NCBI RefSeq assembly: GCF_016632365.1
Contig: NZ_JAEPBH010000008.1
Coordinates: forward strand, 34,057 to 98,056
Source of the DNA: Tenebrionibacter intestinalis
GTDB lineage: Bacteria > Pseudomonadota > Gammaproteobacteria > Enterobacterales > Enterobacteriaceae
Length of the DNA stretch: 64,000 bases
Reading direction: 5' to 3'
Shown: positions 50,771 to 61,233 of the stretch, one piece after another
Layout: each line of letters opens with the position of its first letter
How positions within the stretch are numbered: position 1 is the first letter of the stretch
The notes under the pieces: generated by a model
Told to the model about the DNA's origin: nothing
What the model saw: the letters and a program-made list of their open reading frames with translations, nothing else
Databases searched by the model: none
Translations under genes and position numbers: made by a program

Positions 50771-51508
50771 CGCCCAGCTCCCAGGCGCTATCCGGTTCCA
50801 GTTTTCATTACCGGTTAGCGGCTGGGTGGCGATGAGCGTCACGACATCATCCGGCGTGGTTTCGCGCTGAAAATCGATCTCCACGTCCCTGTCCAGCAGC
50901 GTCGCTACGCCAAACGGCGCGCGACGCGTTATCCAGTGCAGATTGGTAGAACAAAACGCCAGCACGTAACGTCCATCCGTCAACAGCATATTAAACACCC
51001 CTTTTTTACGCAGCTCCCCCGCCAGCTCTGCGGTATAGCGAAACATTGCCGGCATATTGCCAGGCGTACGCGGGTAGCGCTGCGCCAGACGATGCAACAG
51101 CCAGCAGAAAGCGTATTCGCTGTCGGTTTCGCCTACAGGGCGGAAGCTGCCGGTTTCAAGACGGCGATAGCCTTTAAGCTGGCCGTTGTGCGCGAAAGTC
51201 CAGTTTCGCCCCCACAATTCGCGCGTAAAGGGGTGAGTATTTTCCAAAGATACGTCGCCGCGATTGGCCTGGCGGATATGCGCCACCACCGAGCAGGATT
51301 TAATGGGGTACTCCTGCACCAGCCTCGCGACAGGGGAATTAAACCCTGGCTGTGGGTCCTTAAAGGTGCGGCAGCCTTTGCCCTCATAAAACGTGATCCC
51401 CCAGCCGTCCTTATGCGGGCCGGTGCCGCCGCCGCGCTGCGCCAGGCCGGTAAAACTAAAGCAAATATCCGTGGGGACATTAGCGCTCATCCCGAGCAGT
51501 TCACACAT
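50741..51508 (-). CDS. yafJ: Class II glutamine amidotransferase YafJ
   Basis: Predicted Ntn-hydrolase that releases ammonia from glutamine; acceptor unknown. From ATG at 51508 it is 255 residues, as in E. coli; the Met is cut to expose Cys2 ([19 protein letters not shown]). Conserved: [40 protein letters not shown] and [16 protein letters not shown]. Overlaps the end of yafK tail to tail. Confidence 0.95.
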   Translation of the reverse strand: MCELLGMSANVPTDICFSFTGLAQRGGGTGPHKDGWGITFYEGKGCRTFKDPQPGFNSPVARLVQEYPIKSCSVVAHIRQANRGDVSLENTHPFTRELWGRNWTFAHNGQLKGYRRLETGSFRPVGETDSEYAFCWLLHRLAQRYPRTPGNMPAMFRYTAELAGELRKKGVFNMLLTDGRYVLAFCSTNLHWITRRAPFGVATLLDRDVEIDFQRETTPDDVVTLIATQPLTGNENWNRIAPGSWALFCLGEKLV

Positions 51509-51555
51509 TTCTGCCTCCCGTACCGCGCCCCTCATCGCTGGAAGGGCTGAAGGTG

Positions 51556-52137
51556 TTATGCCTTAGCCATCTCTTTTTCAATCAGCATCATCAGGATATG
51601 GATCACTTTAATATGGATTTCCTGTATGCGATCTGCGTAACCGAAGTGCGGCACGCGGATTTCAATGTCGGCGCTGCCGGCCATTTTGCCGCCGTCTTTA
51701 CCGGTCAGCGCGATGACTTTCATACCTTTTGCGCGCGCCGCCTCAATGGCCTTAATAATATTTGCGGAATTGCCGGAGGTGGACAGCCCTAACAGGACGT
51801 CGCCTTCACGACCTACGGCTTCAACATAGCGGGAGAAAACATACTCATAGCCAAAATCGTTACTGACGCAGGAGAGATGGCTGACGTCGGAAATTGCAAT
51901 AGCGGGATAGCCCGGGCGATTTTCACGGTAGCGGCCAGTCAGCTCTTCAGCAAAGTGCATGGCGTCACAGTGAGAGCCGCCGTTACCGCAGGAGAGCACT
52001 TTTCCGCCGGCTTTGAAACTGTCCGCCAGCATCACCGCCGCACGCTGAATAGCGTGAATACTGGCGTCATCTTTCAGGAAATTCGCCAGCGTATCAGCGG
52101 CTTCGTTCAGTTCACTACGGATAGTATCCTGGTACAT
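51556..52137 (-). CDS. gmhA: Phosphoheptose isomerase
   Basis: Converts sedoheptulose 7-phosphate to heptose 7-phosphate, first step of LPS inner-core heptose synthesis. From ATG at 52137 it is 193 residues (E. coli 192): [23 protein letters not shown] domain: [47 protein letters not shown] and the final [18 protein letters not shown]. The longer open frame upstream is not homologous. Divergent from fadE, as in E. coli. Confidence 0.97.
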   Translation of the reverse strand: MYQDTIRSELNEAADTLANFLKDDASIHAIQRAAVMLADSFKAGGKVLSCGNGGSHCDAMHFAEELTGRYRENRPGYPAIAISDVSHLSCVSNDFGYEYVFSRYVEAVGREGDVLLGLSTSGNSANIIKAIEAARAKGMKVIALTGKDGGKMAGSADIEIRVPHFGYADRIQEIHIKVIHILMMLIEKEMAKA

Positions 52138-52317
52138 GAGAGGTTCCTTTAGCTTTAGCGAGTCATAATAAGCAGTGTACCGGATAGCGCTACGGGCGAG
52201 AAGCGCCACGCTGCGCTGCCCAGGTTCGCTGGCGCCGGGGGTCACATTGTGAGCCAGGTTGTAATTATCTTGTAAACATTTTGATAAAAACAGGGGAAGC
52301 AACTACAACAATACTCA

Positions 52318-52336
52318 TTACTGGTCAGACCTCAAG
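52318..52336. promoter_or_regulatory. FadR-like operator upstream of fadE
   Basis: TTACTGGTCAGACCTCAAG fits the FadR pattern CTGGT-N-NGACC. It lies about 20 bp before the fadE start, where fatty-acid degradation genes carry FadR sites. Confidence 0.6.
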
Positions 52337-52356
52337 CAAGCCAGGGGAGTTTTCTC

Positions 52357-54813
52357 ATGCTAACGTTGAGTATTATTTTTACCGTTGTTGCGCTCGCTGC
52401 GCTTTTTTACCATCAGATAGCCCTGATGGTAAGCAGCGCTATTATGGCGTTGTGGACAATCGCGCTTATCGCAACAGGTCTCTGGACGCCCTGGATGTTG
52501 TTGCCGCTGGGGGTTATTTTATTGCCGCTAACGATTACGCCGTTGCGCAAGTCTCTGTTTTCAGCCCCGGCGTTACGTATGTTTAATAACGTCATGCCGC
52601 CAATGTCGCGCACCGAAAAAGAAGCTATCGATGCGGGCACCACCTGGTGGGAAGGCGATTTGTTTCGCGGCCGGCCAGACTGGAACAAACTGCACAATTA
52701 TCCGCAGCCGCGCCTTAGCGCCGAAGAACAGGCCTTTATCGACGGCCCGGTGGAAGAAGCCTGCCGCATGGCGAACGACTTTCAGATAACCCACGAGCTT
52801 GCCGATCTGCCGCCTGAACTGTGGGCTTACCTGAAAACGCACCGCTTCTTCGCCATGATCATTAAAAAAGAGTATGGCGGCCTGGCGTTCTCGCCTTACG
52901 CGCAGGCGTGCGTACTGCAAAAACTGGCCGGCGTATCCGGCATTCTGGCTATTACCGTCGGCGTACCAAATTCCCTCGGTCCGGGCGAGTTGCTCCAGCA
53001 CTACGGCACAGATGAACAAAAAGATCGCTATCTGCCGGGCCTGGCGCGCGGCGACGAGATCCCCTGCTTTGCCCTCACCAGTCCTGAAGCCGGTTCTGAC
53101 GCCGGGGCCATTCCGGATACCGGCGTGGTCTGTATGGGCGAGTGGGAAGGACAACAGGTGTTGGGCATGCGCCTGACCTGGAACAAACGCTACATTACGC
53201 TTGCGCCGATCGCCACCGTATTGGGGCTGGCGTTTAAGCTTTACGATCCCGATCGTCTGTTAAGCGATGACGAAGCGCCAGGCATTACCTGCGCGCTGAT
53301 CCCCACCGACACCCGGGGCGTAGAAATCGGCAAACGTCACTTCCCGCTAAACATACCGTTCCAGAACGGCCCAACCCGCGGCAACAATGTTTTTGTGCCG
53401 ATCGATTTCATCATCGGCGGCCCGAAAATGGCCGGCCAGGGCTGGCGCATGCTGGTGGAATGCCTGTCGGTAGGCCGCGGTATTACGCTGCCGTCAAACT
53501 CCACCGGCAGCCTTAAAAGCGTGGCGTTGGCTACCGGCGCCTATGCCCGCATCCGCCGGCAGTTCAAAATCCCAATTGGCAAAATGGAAGGTATTGAAGA
53601 AGCGCTGGCGCGCATCGCCGGGAACGCCTATGTCATGGACGCGGCGGCAACGATGATTACCAGCGGTATTATGCAGGGTGAAAAACCGGCGGTATTATCA
53701 GCCATTGTGAAATACCACTGCACCCACCGCGGCCAGCGCGCCATTATTGATGCGATGGACATCACAGGCGGCAAGGGCATTATGCTTGGCAAGAGCAACT
53801 TCCTCGCGCGCGCTTATCAGGGCGCGCCTATCGCGATTACTGTAGAAGGCGCCAACATCCTGACCCGCAGCATGATGATTTTCGGGCAGGGCGCAATACG
53901 CTGCCATCCTTATGTGCTTGAGGAGATGGCCGCCGCGCAAAACAGAGACCTTAACGCGTTTGACAGGCTGCTGTTTAAACACATCGGCCACGTCGCCAGC
54001 AACAAAGTGCGCAGCTTCTGGCTAGGCCTGACCAACGGCCTTGCCAGCGCCGCGCCAACCCGCGACGCGACGCGCCGCTATTATCAGCATATTAACCGCC
54101 TGAGCGCGAATCTGGCGCTGCTATCGGATGTCTCAATGGCGGTACTGGGCGGCAGCCTGAAGCGCCGCGAACGCATGTCCGCACGTCTTGGAGACGTACT
54201 CAGTCAGCTCTTTCTTGCCTGCGCGGCTCTTAAGCGTTATGACGACGAAGGCCGCAACGAGGCGGATATAGCGCTGCTGCACTGGGGCGTTCAGGATGCG
54301 TTGTACCAGGCCGAGCAGGCTATCGACGCGCTGTTGCGTAATTTCCCGAACCGTTTTGCGGCAGGCGCAATGCGCCTGGCGGTTTTCCCACTGGGACGCG
54401 CCTGCCGCGCACCGTCCGACACGCTGGATAGCAAGCTGGCGCAGATCCTGCAAACGCCGTCAGCGACCCGTTCACGCCTCGGCCGCGGCCAGTATCTGAC
54501 GCCAGACGAACATAACCCGTTCGGTCAGATTGAGCAGGCCCTGTATGATACCCTTGCCGCCGAGCCAATCCATGCGCGCCTGTGCAAAGCGGCCGGTAAA
54601 CATCTGCCCTTTACCCGTCTGGACGAACTGGCGGACAAGGCGCTGGCGCAGGGGCAAATTACAGCGGAAGAAGCCGACGTTTTGCGTCTGGCGGAGGCCA
54701 GCCGTCTGCGCACGATTAACGTTGATGAGTTCGAACCACAGGCGCTTGCCGCGCAGCCGCAACCGCAGCCGCGTAAGGATAAAAAAAAGCTATATAAGAC
54801 AGAAGCGGCCTGA
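52357..54813 (+). CDS. fadE: Acyl-CoA dehydrogenase FadE
   Basis: First step of beta-oxidation at the inner membrane. 818 residues (E. coli 814). Two N-terminal hydrophobic segments ([20 protein letters not shown] and beyond), then [20 protein letters not shown]. Dehydrogenase core: [60 protein letters not shown] and [36 protein letters not shown]-terminal helical region ends [11 protein letters not shown] FadR-like site lies upstream. Confidence 0.97.
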   Translation: MLTLSIIFTVVALAALFYHQIALMVSSAIMALWTIALIATGLWTPWMLLPLGVILLPLTITPLRKSLFSAPALRMFNNVMPPMSRTEKEAIDAGTTWWEGDLFRGRPDWNKLHNYPQPRLSAEEQAFIDGPVEEACRMANDFQITHELADLPPELWAYLKTHRFFAMIIKKEYGGLAFSPYAQACVLQKLAGVSGILAITVGVPNSLGPGELLQHYGTDEQKDRYLPGLARGDEIPCFALTSPEAGSDAGAIPDTGVVCMGEWEGQQVLGMRLTWNKRYITLAPIATVLGLAFKLYDPDRLLSDDEAPGITCALIPTDTRGVEIGKRHFPLNIPFQNGPTRGNNVFVPIDFIIGGPKMAGQGWRMLVECLSVGRGITLPSNSTGSLKSVALATGAYARIRRQFKIPIGKMEGIEEALARIAGNAYVMDAAATMITSGIMQGEKPAVLSAIVKYHCTHRGQRAIIDAMDITGGKGIMLGKSNFLARAYQGAPIAITVEGANILTRSMMIFGQGAIRCHPYVLEEMAAAQNRDLNAFDRLLFKHIGHVASNKVRSFWLGLTNGLASAAPTRDATRRYYQHINRLSANLALLSDVSMAVLGGSLKRRERMSARLGDVLSQLFLACAALKRYDDEGRNEADIALLHWGVQDALYQAEQAIDALLRNFPNRFAAGAMRLAVFPLGRACRAPSDTLDSKLAQILQTPSATRSRLGRGQYLTPDEHNPFGQIEQALYDTLAAEPIHARLCKAAGKHLPFTRLDELADKALAQGQITAEEADVLRLAEASRLRTINVDEFEPQALAAQPQPQPRKDKKKLYKTEAA

Positions 54814-55537
54814 AGGCGCCTCGCCTGCAAAGCGTGTTCAGACGCGGTATCGGCAGTAACGGGGTTCAGCCGCAAGTGAATCCCGTTACTGTCAGGCTAT
54901 AAAAGTTCTGCTGGCTAACCGCCCCGTCAGCCAGCGGAATAACGATTTTCATTCCTCTCCAGGCATATAAAACGCAGCTTAGTCCAGGCTGTTTCCCTTA
55001 ATCCAGCATGGATGCTGCTGGGGCGCATGCGAAAAAACCGCTGACTGCGTTGTTGGGCCTGAACAGAGGGCCATTGTGCCCTGCGCCTTGCCTGCGGATT
55101 TTTCGCTCAGCGCCAGCAATGAGGATTAAGGGACACAGCCTCATTCATAAACAGCCTGCTTAAATCGCAATCTGCCCGTAGCGCAGACCCATAATATATG
55201 CAGACGTGCGTCCCAACGCTCTGGCAGTGCGATAACGGTCCTGTGCCAGCCGTTGTGATACGGTCGATTTAATATTATGCACGGCAAATAACACTCAACA
55301 TATAATACCTACAGACAATATTAGCCTGCTAACTCAGCAATAAGTTACTGAATGTAATTTTATAATATTACCTTTCCCTTCAGTCATTAAGCACCTTACG
55401 AAAGAGCTTAACTCCAATTGTGTTATGTAAAAAAAGTAGATAGAATACACATTCAATAGTTAACATAACGTAATGCGCCATTTTGGCTATAAAACCTATA
55501 CCCTGAACTATTCAGAGTTACAGCTTTAGGTATTTAC
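54814..55537. other. Intergenic between fadE and fimbrial locus
   Basis: 724 bp without genes. It contains the 154-bp palindromic element at 54987-55140; the rest becomes AT-rich toward the fimbrial regulator and probably holds its promoter. Confidence 0.45.
54987..55140. repeat. 154-bp palindromic MITE-like element
   Basis: The ends GGCTGTTTCCCTTAATCC (54987-55004) and GGATTAAGGGACACAGCC (55123-55140) form an 18-bp terminal inverted repeat with one mismatch. Inside, GCGAAAAAACCGC and GCGGATTTTTCGC form a second inverted pair with one mismatch. No transposase is encoded. This looks like a miniature inverted-repeat element or an IS remnant. Confidence 0.65.
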
Positions 55538-56461
55538 ATGCGATATTTGCTGCACAGTATGCTAATTTTTGATGTTAAAGAAGGAACGCTGAGTACTATT
55601 GACGCGAAACAAAAAATAAAATTACCTTATCCCGCAGTATTACTATTAGATGTTTTTTGTCAAAACGCTCAGGTGCTTATTTCTCGCGATATGTTGATGG
55701 ACAAGGCCTGGGTTGAAAATGGATTTCGCGGTTCCGGTAGCACGCTCTATAATTCACTTAGCGTGCTACGTAAAATGTTTAGTACTTTAGGTATTGAATA
55801 CCAGGCAATACGTACACAACCAAAAGTTGGGTTCGCTTTTGAATTAACCGTTAAACCCCTGGCGGAAGAAAAAACGGGGACCCAAACACTCTTCAGCAAC
55901 AATGAGGGGCCTGATAAAACTAAACCGGAAATAAAAAGCCTTTCTCCCCCCGCAGCGAATATACAGAGCGACCAGACTCACACGCAGAGAAACGCATCCG
56001 CTGTTACAGCGTCTTTCTTTACTTGCTTTCGGCTATTCGGATTATGCAGGTCTTCGTTAACACAACGTTATATCCTGTGGATACTCGTTATTATCACCCT
56101 ACTCGCCGCTCTACAACTGGGTATGAGTTACAGTCGTGATAAAAACGGCATCCTGCCTGCAAGCTACGATTTGATAGCAAACAACCAACAATGTTCACTG
56201 CTGTTTCTGGGGCCTTTTACCAACCTATATCCTGCATTATCGGGCACAGAGAAAATAGAAAAACTGGCGGCCAAATACAACATTGATTGCAAAACAAACA
56301 AAGCCAAATTTTACGTTCATACGTTGGGGGGAGAACATAAAACGAATAATATGTTAAATGCCCTTATCGTTATGTGCATATACAACAGTCACGACGATCA
56401 GCTCATTAGCTGTTTTAATGATTATTCGGTATCAGTAACCCAGAATGAAAATAAATCATAA
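55538..56461 (+). CDS. Membrane-anchored winged-helix regulator (ToxR/CadC-like)
   Basis: 307 residues. The N-terminal OmpR-type winged helix includes YPAVLLLDVFCQNAQVLISR, DMLMDKAWVENGFRGSGSTL, YNSLSVLRKMFSTLGI and the wing IRTQPKVGFAFEL. A polar linker (about 110-170) leads to one membrane helix, YILWILVIITLLAALQLGMS, then a roughly 110-residue periplasmic domain with several Cys (QQCSLLFLG, NIDCKTNKA). This is the ToxR/CadC layout. It precedes the fimbrial genes in the same direction and its 3' end overlaps the pilin signal-peptide start by 17 bp, so it probably controls this operon. Low GC suggests acquisition with the cluster. Confidence 0.85.
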   Translation: MRYLLHSMLIFDVKEGTLSTIDAKQKIKLPYPAVLLLDVFCQNAQVLISRDMLMDKAWVENGFRGSGSTLYNSLSVLRKMFSTLGIEYQAIRTQPKVGFAFELTVKPLAEEKTGTQTLFSNNEGPDKTKPEIKSLSPPAANIQSDQTHTQRNASAVTASFFTCFRLFGLCRSSLTQRYILWILVIITLLAALQLGMSYSRDKNGILPASYDLIANNQQCSLLFLGPFTNLYPALSGTEKIEKLAAKYNIDCKTNKAKFYVHTLGGEHKTNNMLNALIVMCIYNSHDDQLISCFNDYSVSVTQNENKS

Positions 56462-57030
56462 ATACCATTATGCTGTTTTAACATTGTTTACCATCGTTAT
56501 CTTTCTAACCATTCAACATCCTTGGTATGTCTGCGTTTGCCCATGCAACAACAGATCAGGGCAGCGGTACAGTAACATTTACGGGTTCTATCATTGACGC
56601 GCCATGCTCTATTAACCCAGACAGCACTGAGCAACAGGTGAAACTGGGGAAAATCTCCAGCGTTGCGCTACAAAACAGCGGCAAGTCAACGCCGAAGAAC
56701 TTCGAGATTCATCTGGAAAATTGCAGCCTGAGTACGCAAAAAACAGTAACAACCACCTTTACTGGCCCTGCCGGAGCAAATGGTTTGCTCGGCATTACCG
56801 GGTCTGCAAAAGGCGCCAGCATCGCGCTGCTTGATGCGTCTAACAATCCGATTGAATTAGGCAAGCCAACCACCCCGCAGGCATTGCAGGTAAACGAAAA
56901 TACGCTGCTCTTTAGCGCTTACCTACAAGGCGATGGCAGCACCGGTAACGGTGAAGACGGCCCGACACCGGTTGAAATCGTTCCGGGTAGTTTTGAAAGT
57001 ATTGCTAACTTCACTCTTACCTACCAGTAA
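56445..57030 (+). pseudogene. Major fimbrial subunit, frameshifted in the signal peptide
   Basis: From ATG at 56445 a hydrophobic leader reads MKINHKYHYAVLTLFTIVIF and LTIQ, then runs out of frame. The mature pilin is one nucleotide out of step, in the frame that opens at 56527: MSAFAHATTDQGSGTVTFTG, SIIDAPCSINPDSTEQQV, LENCSLSTQ and ends SIANFTLTYQ. Removing one base near 56510-56522 would join LTIQ to LGMSAFAHA, a normal signal-cleavage end. So the major pilin (MrpA/FimA type, paired Cys and penultimate Tyr present) appears unable to be exported as read. A sequencing error or programmed slippage cannot be ruled out. Confidence 0.7.
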
Positions 57031-57097
57031 GCGCGTTTAATGCATACATGCGGGCTTCCGCATGTATACAGCCACGACTCAAAGAACAGGTACGCTC

Positions 57098-57631
57098 ATG
57101 TTTAACAATACTGGCTTCAGAATGTTCACTTTCCTATTGATCATATTATTCAGCGCTTGCTCGCCTGCCATGACCGGGCAACAAACAGGCTATATCAATA
57201 TGAAAGGCAGCATTGTAGAAACGCCCTGTTCAATTGCCACTCAGGCAATGAACCAGACCGTTGCGATAAAAAGCTTAAGCGTTAGCGACAACATCCATTA
57301 CGCACAAGCCCCAGGCCAGCGCTTCTCGATTTTTTTAATACACTGCGCCCTTAAAAAATTGCTACAGGATCGCTCTACAGAAAAATATTTTAACGTCGCG
57401 TTTGACAGTAATACAGTATTAACCGACGTTAAAGCGGCAGCAAAGGGCGTGACTTTAAACTTTTACGACATGCAAGGGCATATTATAACGCCAGGAGAGG
57501 CCTCGCCCGCAAAAATTATTTCACCAGATAATTTAGCATTAAATTACAGGGTCTATCCGGTCAGCACCGGACACTCCCCAAAACCTGGAAATTACAATGC
57601 GGCAGTACATTTTAAAATAAGCTATTTATAA
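57098..57631 (+). CDS. Minor fimbrial subunit (PapH/MrpB position)
   Basis: 177 residues from ATG at 57098; an earlier frame start at 57062 has no signal features. Hydrophobic leader FRMFTFLLIILFSACSPAM, then the pilin fold: INMKGSIVETPCSIATQAMN, FLIHCALKKLL (second Cys), ending YNAAVHFKISYL. Its place between pilin and usher matches the anchor/terminator subunit of Pap and MR/P operons. Role inferred from order. The leader also holds a lipobox-like Cys, so lipidation is possible but doubtful. Confidence 0.8.
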   Translation: MFNNTGFRMFTFLLIILFSACSPAMTGQQTGYINMKGSIVETPCSIATQAMNQTVAIKSLSVSDNIHYAQAPGQRFSIFLIHCALKKLLQDRSTEKYFNVAFDSNTVLTDVKAAAKGVTLNFYDMQGHIITPGEASPAKIISPDNLALNYRVYPVSTGHSPKPGNYNAAVHFKISYL

Positions 57632-57689
57632 CGTTCAAACCCAGGTTTACAACCCTGTTTGTAAAGCAAGTCAGCCATCGGATAAAACT

Positions 57690-60207
57690 ATGCACAATAA
57701 TAATTTAACTTCCCCGATATTGTCTTTCAGACCTGGAATATTATTGATTTGTCCTTTCATCATTTTCTGGTCATACGGCGCTTCGGGAGAGGACAACATC
57801 CAGTTTAATACAGATATCCTCGATGCTGCCGATCGCAATAATATTGACATGACACAGTTTTCCCACCGGGGGTATATTATGCCTGGTGAATATACTATGT
57901 CCCTGCGCGTTAATAAGCAGGAGATACCCGAACAGCACATTACTTTTTACCCGCCGGATAACGATCCCAAAGGCAGTAGCGCCTGTATCACTGCGCAAAT
58001 GGTGGCGCAACTGGCATTAACTCGCCAGGCACAGAAAGCATTAACCTGGTGGCATAACGGTAAATGTATGACGCCGGAAAGTTTACCGGGTACGACGCTG
58101 CGCGGCGATTTAGGGACGATGTCGCTGTACGTTAATATTCCGCAAGCGTATCTGGAATACGCCAGCGAGAACTGGGAGCCGCCTTCCCGCTGGGATAACG
58201 GCATTCCCGGCGTTATATTTGACTACAATCTCAATATGCAAAATCGCCAGCAGCAGGGCAGCGCCAGCAGCCGCAGCCTTAGCGGCAACGGAACCGTCGG
58301 TGCGAACCTGGGAGCATGGCGATTTCGCGCCGACTGGCAGGCGAGGGTCAATCACTCCAGACAACGCCAGGTGCCGCAGGAAGCCTGGCGCTGGAGCCGT
58401 TACTACTTTTATCGGGCATTGCCTGCCTTCCGCGCTAAGCTTGAATTGGGTGAGAATTATCTTAATAGCGATATTTTTGACGCCTTTCGTTTTTCAGGCG
58501 TCAGCCTGAGAAGCGATGACGCCATGCTGCCGCCTGATTTGCGCGGTTACGCTCCTGAAGTCACGGGTATTGCCCGCACCAATGCCCGCGTTGTTATCAG
58601 CCAGCAGGGTAGGATCCTTGAAGAAACCCAGGTTGCCGCAGGCCCCTTCAGAATTCAGGACATTAATGACGCCGTAACCGGTGAACTGGACGTGCGCGTT
58701 GAAGAACAGGACGGAACAACCCAAACCTTTACGGTACAAACGGCAAATATCCCCTATCTGACGCGTCCTGGTACGGTGCGTTATAAGCTGGCCGCGGGTC
58801 GGCCCACTTGATTTCAGGCATCACGCTGAAGGGCCGGTACTGGGCACTGGCGAATTCTCATGGGGGGTCAGTAACGGCTGGTCGCTCTACGGCGGCGCAG
58901 TAGGCGGTGAGAATTATCAGGCGCTGGCAACCGGGATTGGGCGGGATTTGTTAATCCTTGGCGCGCTGTCTTTTGACGTTACGCAATCGCGGGCCCGCAC
59001 GCCGTGGCAGGCAGAAACCCTGAACGGCCGTTCCTATCGCCTTAGCTATTCAAAAAATTTCGATCGCTATGACAGCCAGATAACCTTTGCAGGCTATCGT
59101 TTTGCTGAACGCAACTATTTGGGGATTAATGATTTTATTGAGGCGTGGCAACGCGGTGAACCGGTTTATAGCAGTAAAGAAATGTATACGGTTTCGTTAA
59201 GCAAGCGGTTTACAAAACTAAGCCTTGCCGCCTATTTAAACTACAGCCGCCAGACCTATTGGGATCGCCCACAAAGCAACCGCTATGATTTATCGCTATC
59301 GCGCTATATTGATATCGGCCATTTTAAGGACGTCAACTTATCCCTTGCCGCTTACCGCTATAACTACAACCACGTTAAAGACGAGGGCATGTATATTTCC
59401 GCATCGTTACCTTTTGCCAATGGCGGTAGCCTGAGCTATAGCGGAACCATAACGCGCGGCGAAAACCGACATCAGGTGACGTATTTCGGCCGCATTAATG
59501 ATAACGACAGCTACCAAATAGATAGCGGCGTTGCCAACGGTAATAAATATACGGCAAGCGCATTTTATACCCATAAGGGCGATTACGCAGAAGTTAATAC
59601 CAGTGTCAGCTATCAGCAAGGAAGCTACGCCTCGCTAAATCTGGGCGTACGCGGCGGTATGACGGCAACGGCAAAAGGCGCCGCGCTACACGGCAATGGC
59701 AACCCTGGCAGCACGCGAATGCTTGTCGATACTGACGGCGTTGCCGGAATACCCATTCACGGCGCCGGCATTAATACCCACAGCAACGATTTTGGTAAGG
59801 CCGCCATCGCTGATTTGGGAAGCTACTATCGCAATCGCGTTGACATTGATTTAAACCAGATTCCCGACAATGCCGAGGCCGAGACCTCCGTGGTGCAGGC
59901 AACGCTAACCGAAGGCGCAATAGGCTATCGACGCTTTAACGTTATCGAAGGGAGTAAAGCGATTGCCCAAATTCGCCTGCCTGACGGCTCCGCGCCGCCG
60001 TTTGGCGCAAGCGTGCTGAACCAGAAAAAGCAAGAAGTCGGCATTATCAATGACGATGGCAGCGCTTATCTCAGCGGGGTTAATCCGGGCGATGAAATGA
60101 CGGTCAACTGGTCCGACAGCCAGTGCGTTATCTCCTTCCCGACAAGGCTTGCACAGGCGTCGCTCAATAAACTCATGCTTCCTTGCCGCCGGGTAATAAG
60201 ACCGTAG
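57690..60207 (+). pseudogene. Fimbrial outer-membrane usher, split by a frameshift
   Basis: Usher of the FimD/PapC/MrpC type, about 840 residues if joined. Part 1 (57690-58811): signal peptide, N-terminal domain (IQFNTDILDAADRNNIDMTQ, FSHRGYIMPGEYTMSLRVN), plug/barrel with GANLGAWRFRADWQ, RYYFYRALPAFRAKLELGE, RGYAPEVTGIARTNARVVIS, ending AAGRPT. Part 2 continues in the +1 frame from GAT at 58810: DFRHHAEGPVLGTGEFSWGV, NGWSLYGGAVGGENYQALAT, then the barrel and C-terminal domain (GASVLNQKKQEVGIINDDGS, AYLSGVNPG). One extra base near 58806 separates them. An internal ATG at 58948 could start part 2, but without the barrel start it would be useless. Confidence 0.88.
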
Positions 60208-60252
60208 CGGAAAAACGAGCGCGCCCATTTTATTTTTACAGAGAGATTTGCT

Positions 60253-61008
60253 ATGAGAAAAACAATTATTCGCCAGGTAATGTTCATTTTCGTCAGTGGT
60301 TCGTTGGCCATACCCACGGCGCATGCGGCCATTGCGCTGGATCGCACCCGAATTATTTTTGACGGTAGCCAAAAGTCAGAGAGCCTGAGCATCACCAATG
60401 AAAATAAAAAACTGCCCTACCTTGCTCAGGGTTGGCTGGAAAATGAAAAAGGCGAAAAGATAAATAATCCGTTAATGGTGCTTCCCCCCGTTCAACGCAT
60501 GGAGCCAGGAGAGCGAAGCCAGTTAAAAATTCAGGGCCTGCCGACCGTCAGTACCCTGCCGCAGGATCGCGAAAGCCTGTTTTATTTTAACTTACGTGAA
60601 ATACCGCCACGCGCTAATGAACCCAATGTTTTACAGATTGCGCTACAAACCCGCATCAAACTTTTTTATCGGCCACAGGCCATAATGAAAAGCGCCAACG
60701 AAATGGAAACGCCGTGGCAGCAGCAAATTACGCTGATTCGCCAGGGCGATAAATATCAGGTCATGAATCCAACCCCCTATTACATCACGATCATTGATGC
60801 CAGCCGCACGCTAAAAGGCAAGACGGCCGCTGGGTTTGAAGCCTTAATGGTTGCCCCCAAAAGCCAGCAACGTCTTAAGGGGAGCGCAGCAGAGCTGGGC
60901 AATAGCCCGGTGCTGACCTATATCAACGACTACGGCGGCCGCCCTCAACTGCAGTTTCACTGCAGCGGCCCCACCTGTAAAGCGAGCGTTATCGAGCAGG
61001 GCAGCTAA
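60253..61008 (+). CDS. Periplasmic fimbrial chaperone (PapD/FimC/MrpD type)
   Basis: 251 residues with a signal peptide (FIFVSGSLAIPTAHA, cleavage before AIALDRTRI). Chaperone signature: RTRIIFDGSQKSESLSITNE, PYLAQGWLENEKGEK, FMVLPPVQRMEPGERSQLKI-type segment and ESLFYFNLREIPPRANEPN, with the G1 strand motif near LQIALQTRIKLFYRP. It binds subunits by donor-strand complementation and delivers them to the usher. C-terminal Cys pair (FHCSGPTCKAS). Follows the usher by 45 bp. Confidence 0.95.
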   Translation: MRKTIIRQVMFIFVSGSLAIPTAHAAIALDRTRIIFDGSQKSESLSITNENKKLPYLAQGWLENEKGEKINNPLMVLPPVQRMEPGERSQLKIQGLPTVSTLPQDRESLFYFNLREIPPRANEPNVLQIALQTRIKLFYRPQAIMKSANEMETPWQQQITLIRQGDKYQVMNPTPYYITIIDASRTLKGKTAAGFEALMVAPKSQQRLKGSAAELGNSPVLTYINDYGGRPQLQFHCSGPTCKASVIEQGS

Positions 61009-61031
61009 TTCACATGCTCCGGAGGAAAACA

Positions 61032-61232
61032 ATGAAAAACACCGGGCAAAGAGACGCCGCTGCGCCATTTCGCCAGAAAACGGGCTATTACTTTGCGCAT
61101 ACGCGGCAAGAGTCGGCAAAGCCGGTTGCGAAAACGGCATATTGTCCGCCTGCGGCCCGCTCGCCAAAAGAAAGCGGGCGGCCCGGACACTTTTTTGGCT
61201 ACACAACGTTAGCTGACAGGAAACAGAAATAA
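61032..61232 (+). CDS. Small ORF with strong ribosome site, 66 aa
   Basis: ATG at 61032 preceded by GGAGGAAAACA, an excellent ribosome site. It reads MKNTGQRDAAAPFRQKTGYY, FAHTRQESAKPVAKTAYCPP, AARSPKESGRPGHFFGYTTL and ADRKQK. Basic, no signal peptide or pilin motif. It ends 1 bp before the next fimbrial gene. Either a small coupled ORF or a frameshift remnant of a pilin gene whose signal has been retained. Confidence 0.35.
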   Translation: MKNTGQRDAAAPFRQKTGYYFAHTRQESAKPVAKTAYCPPAARSPKESGRPGHFFGYTTLADRKQK

Positions 61233-61233
61233 A

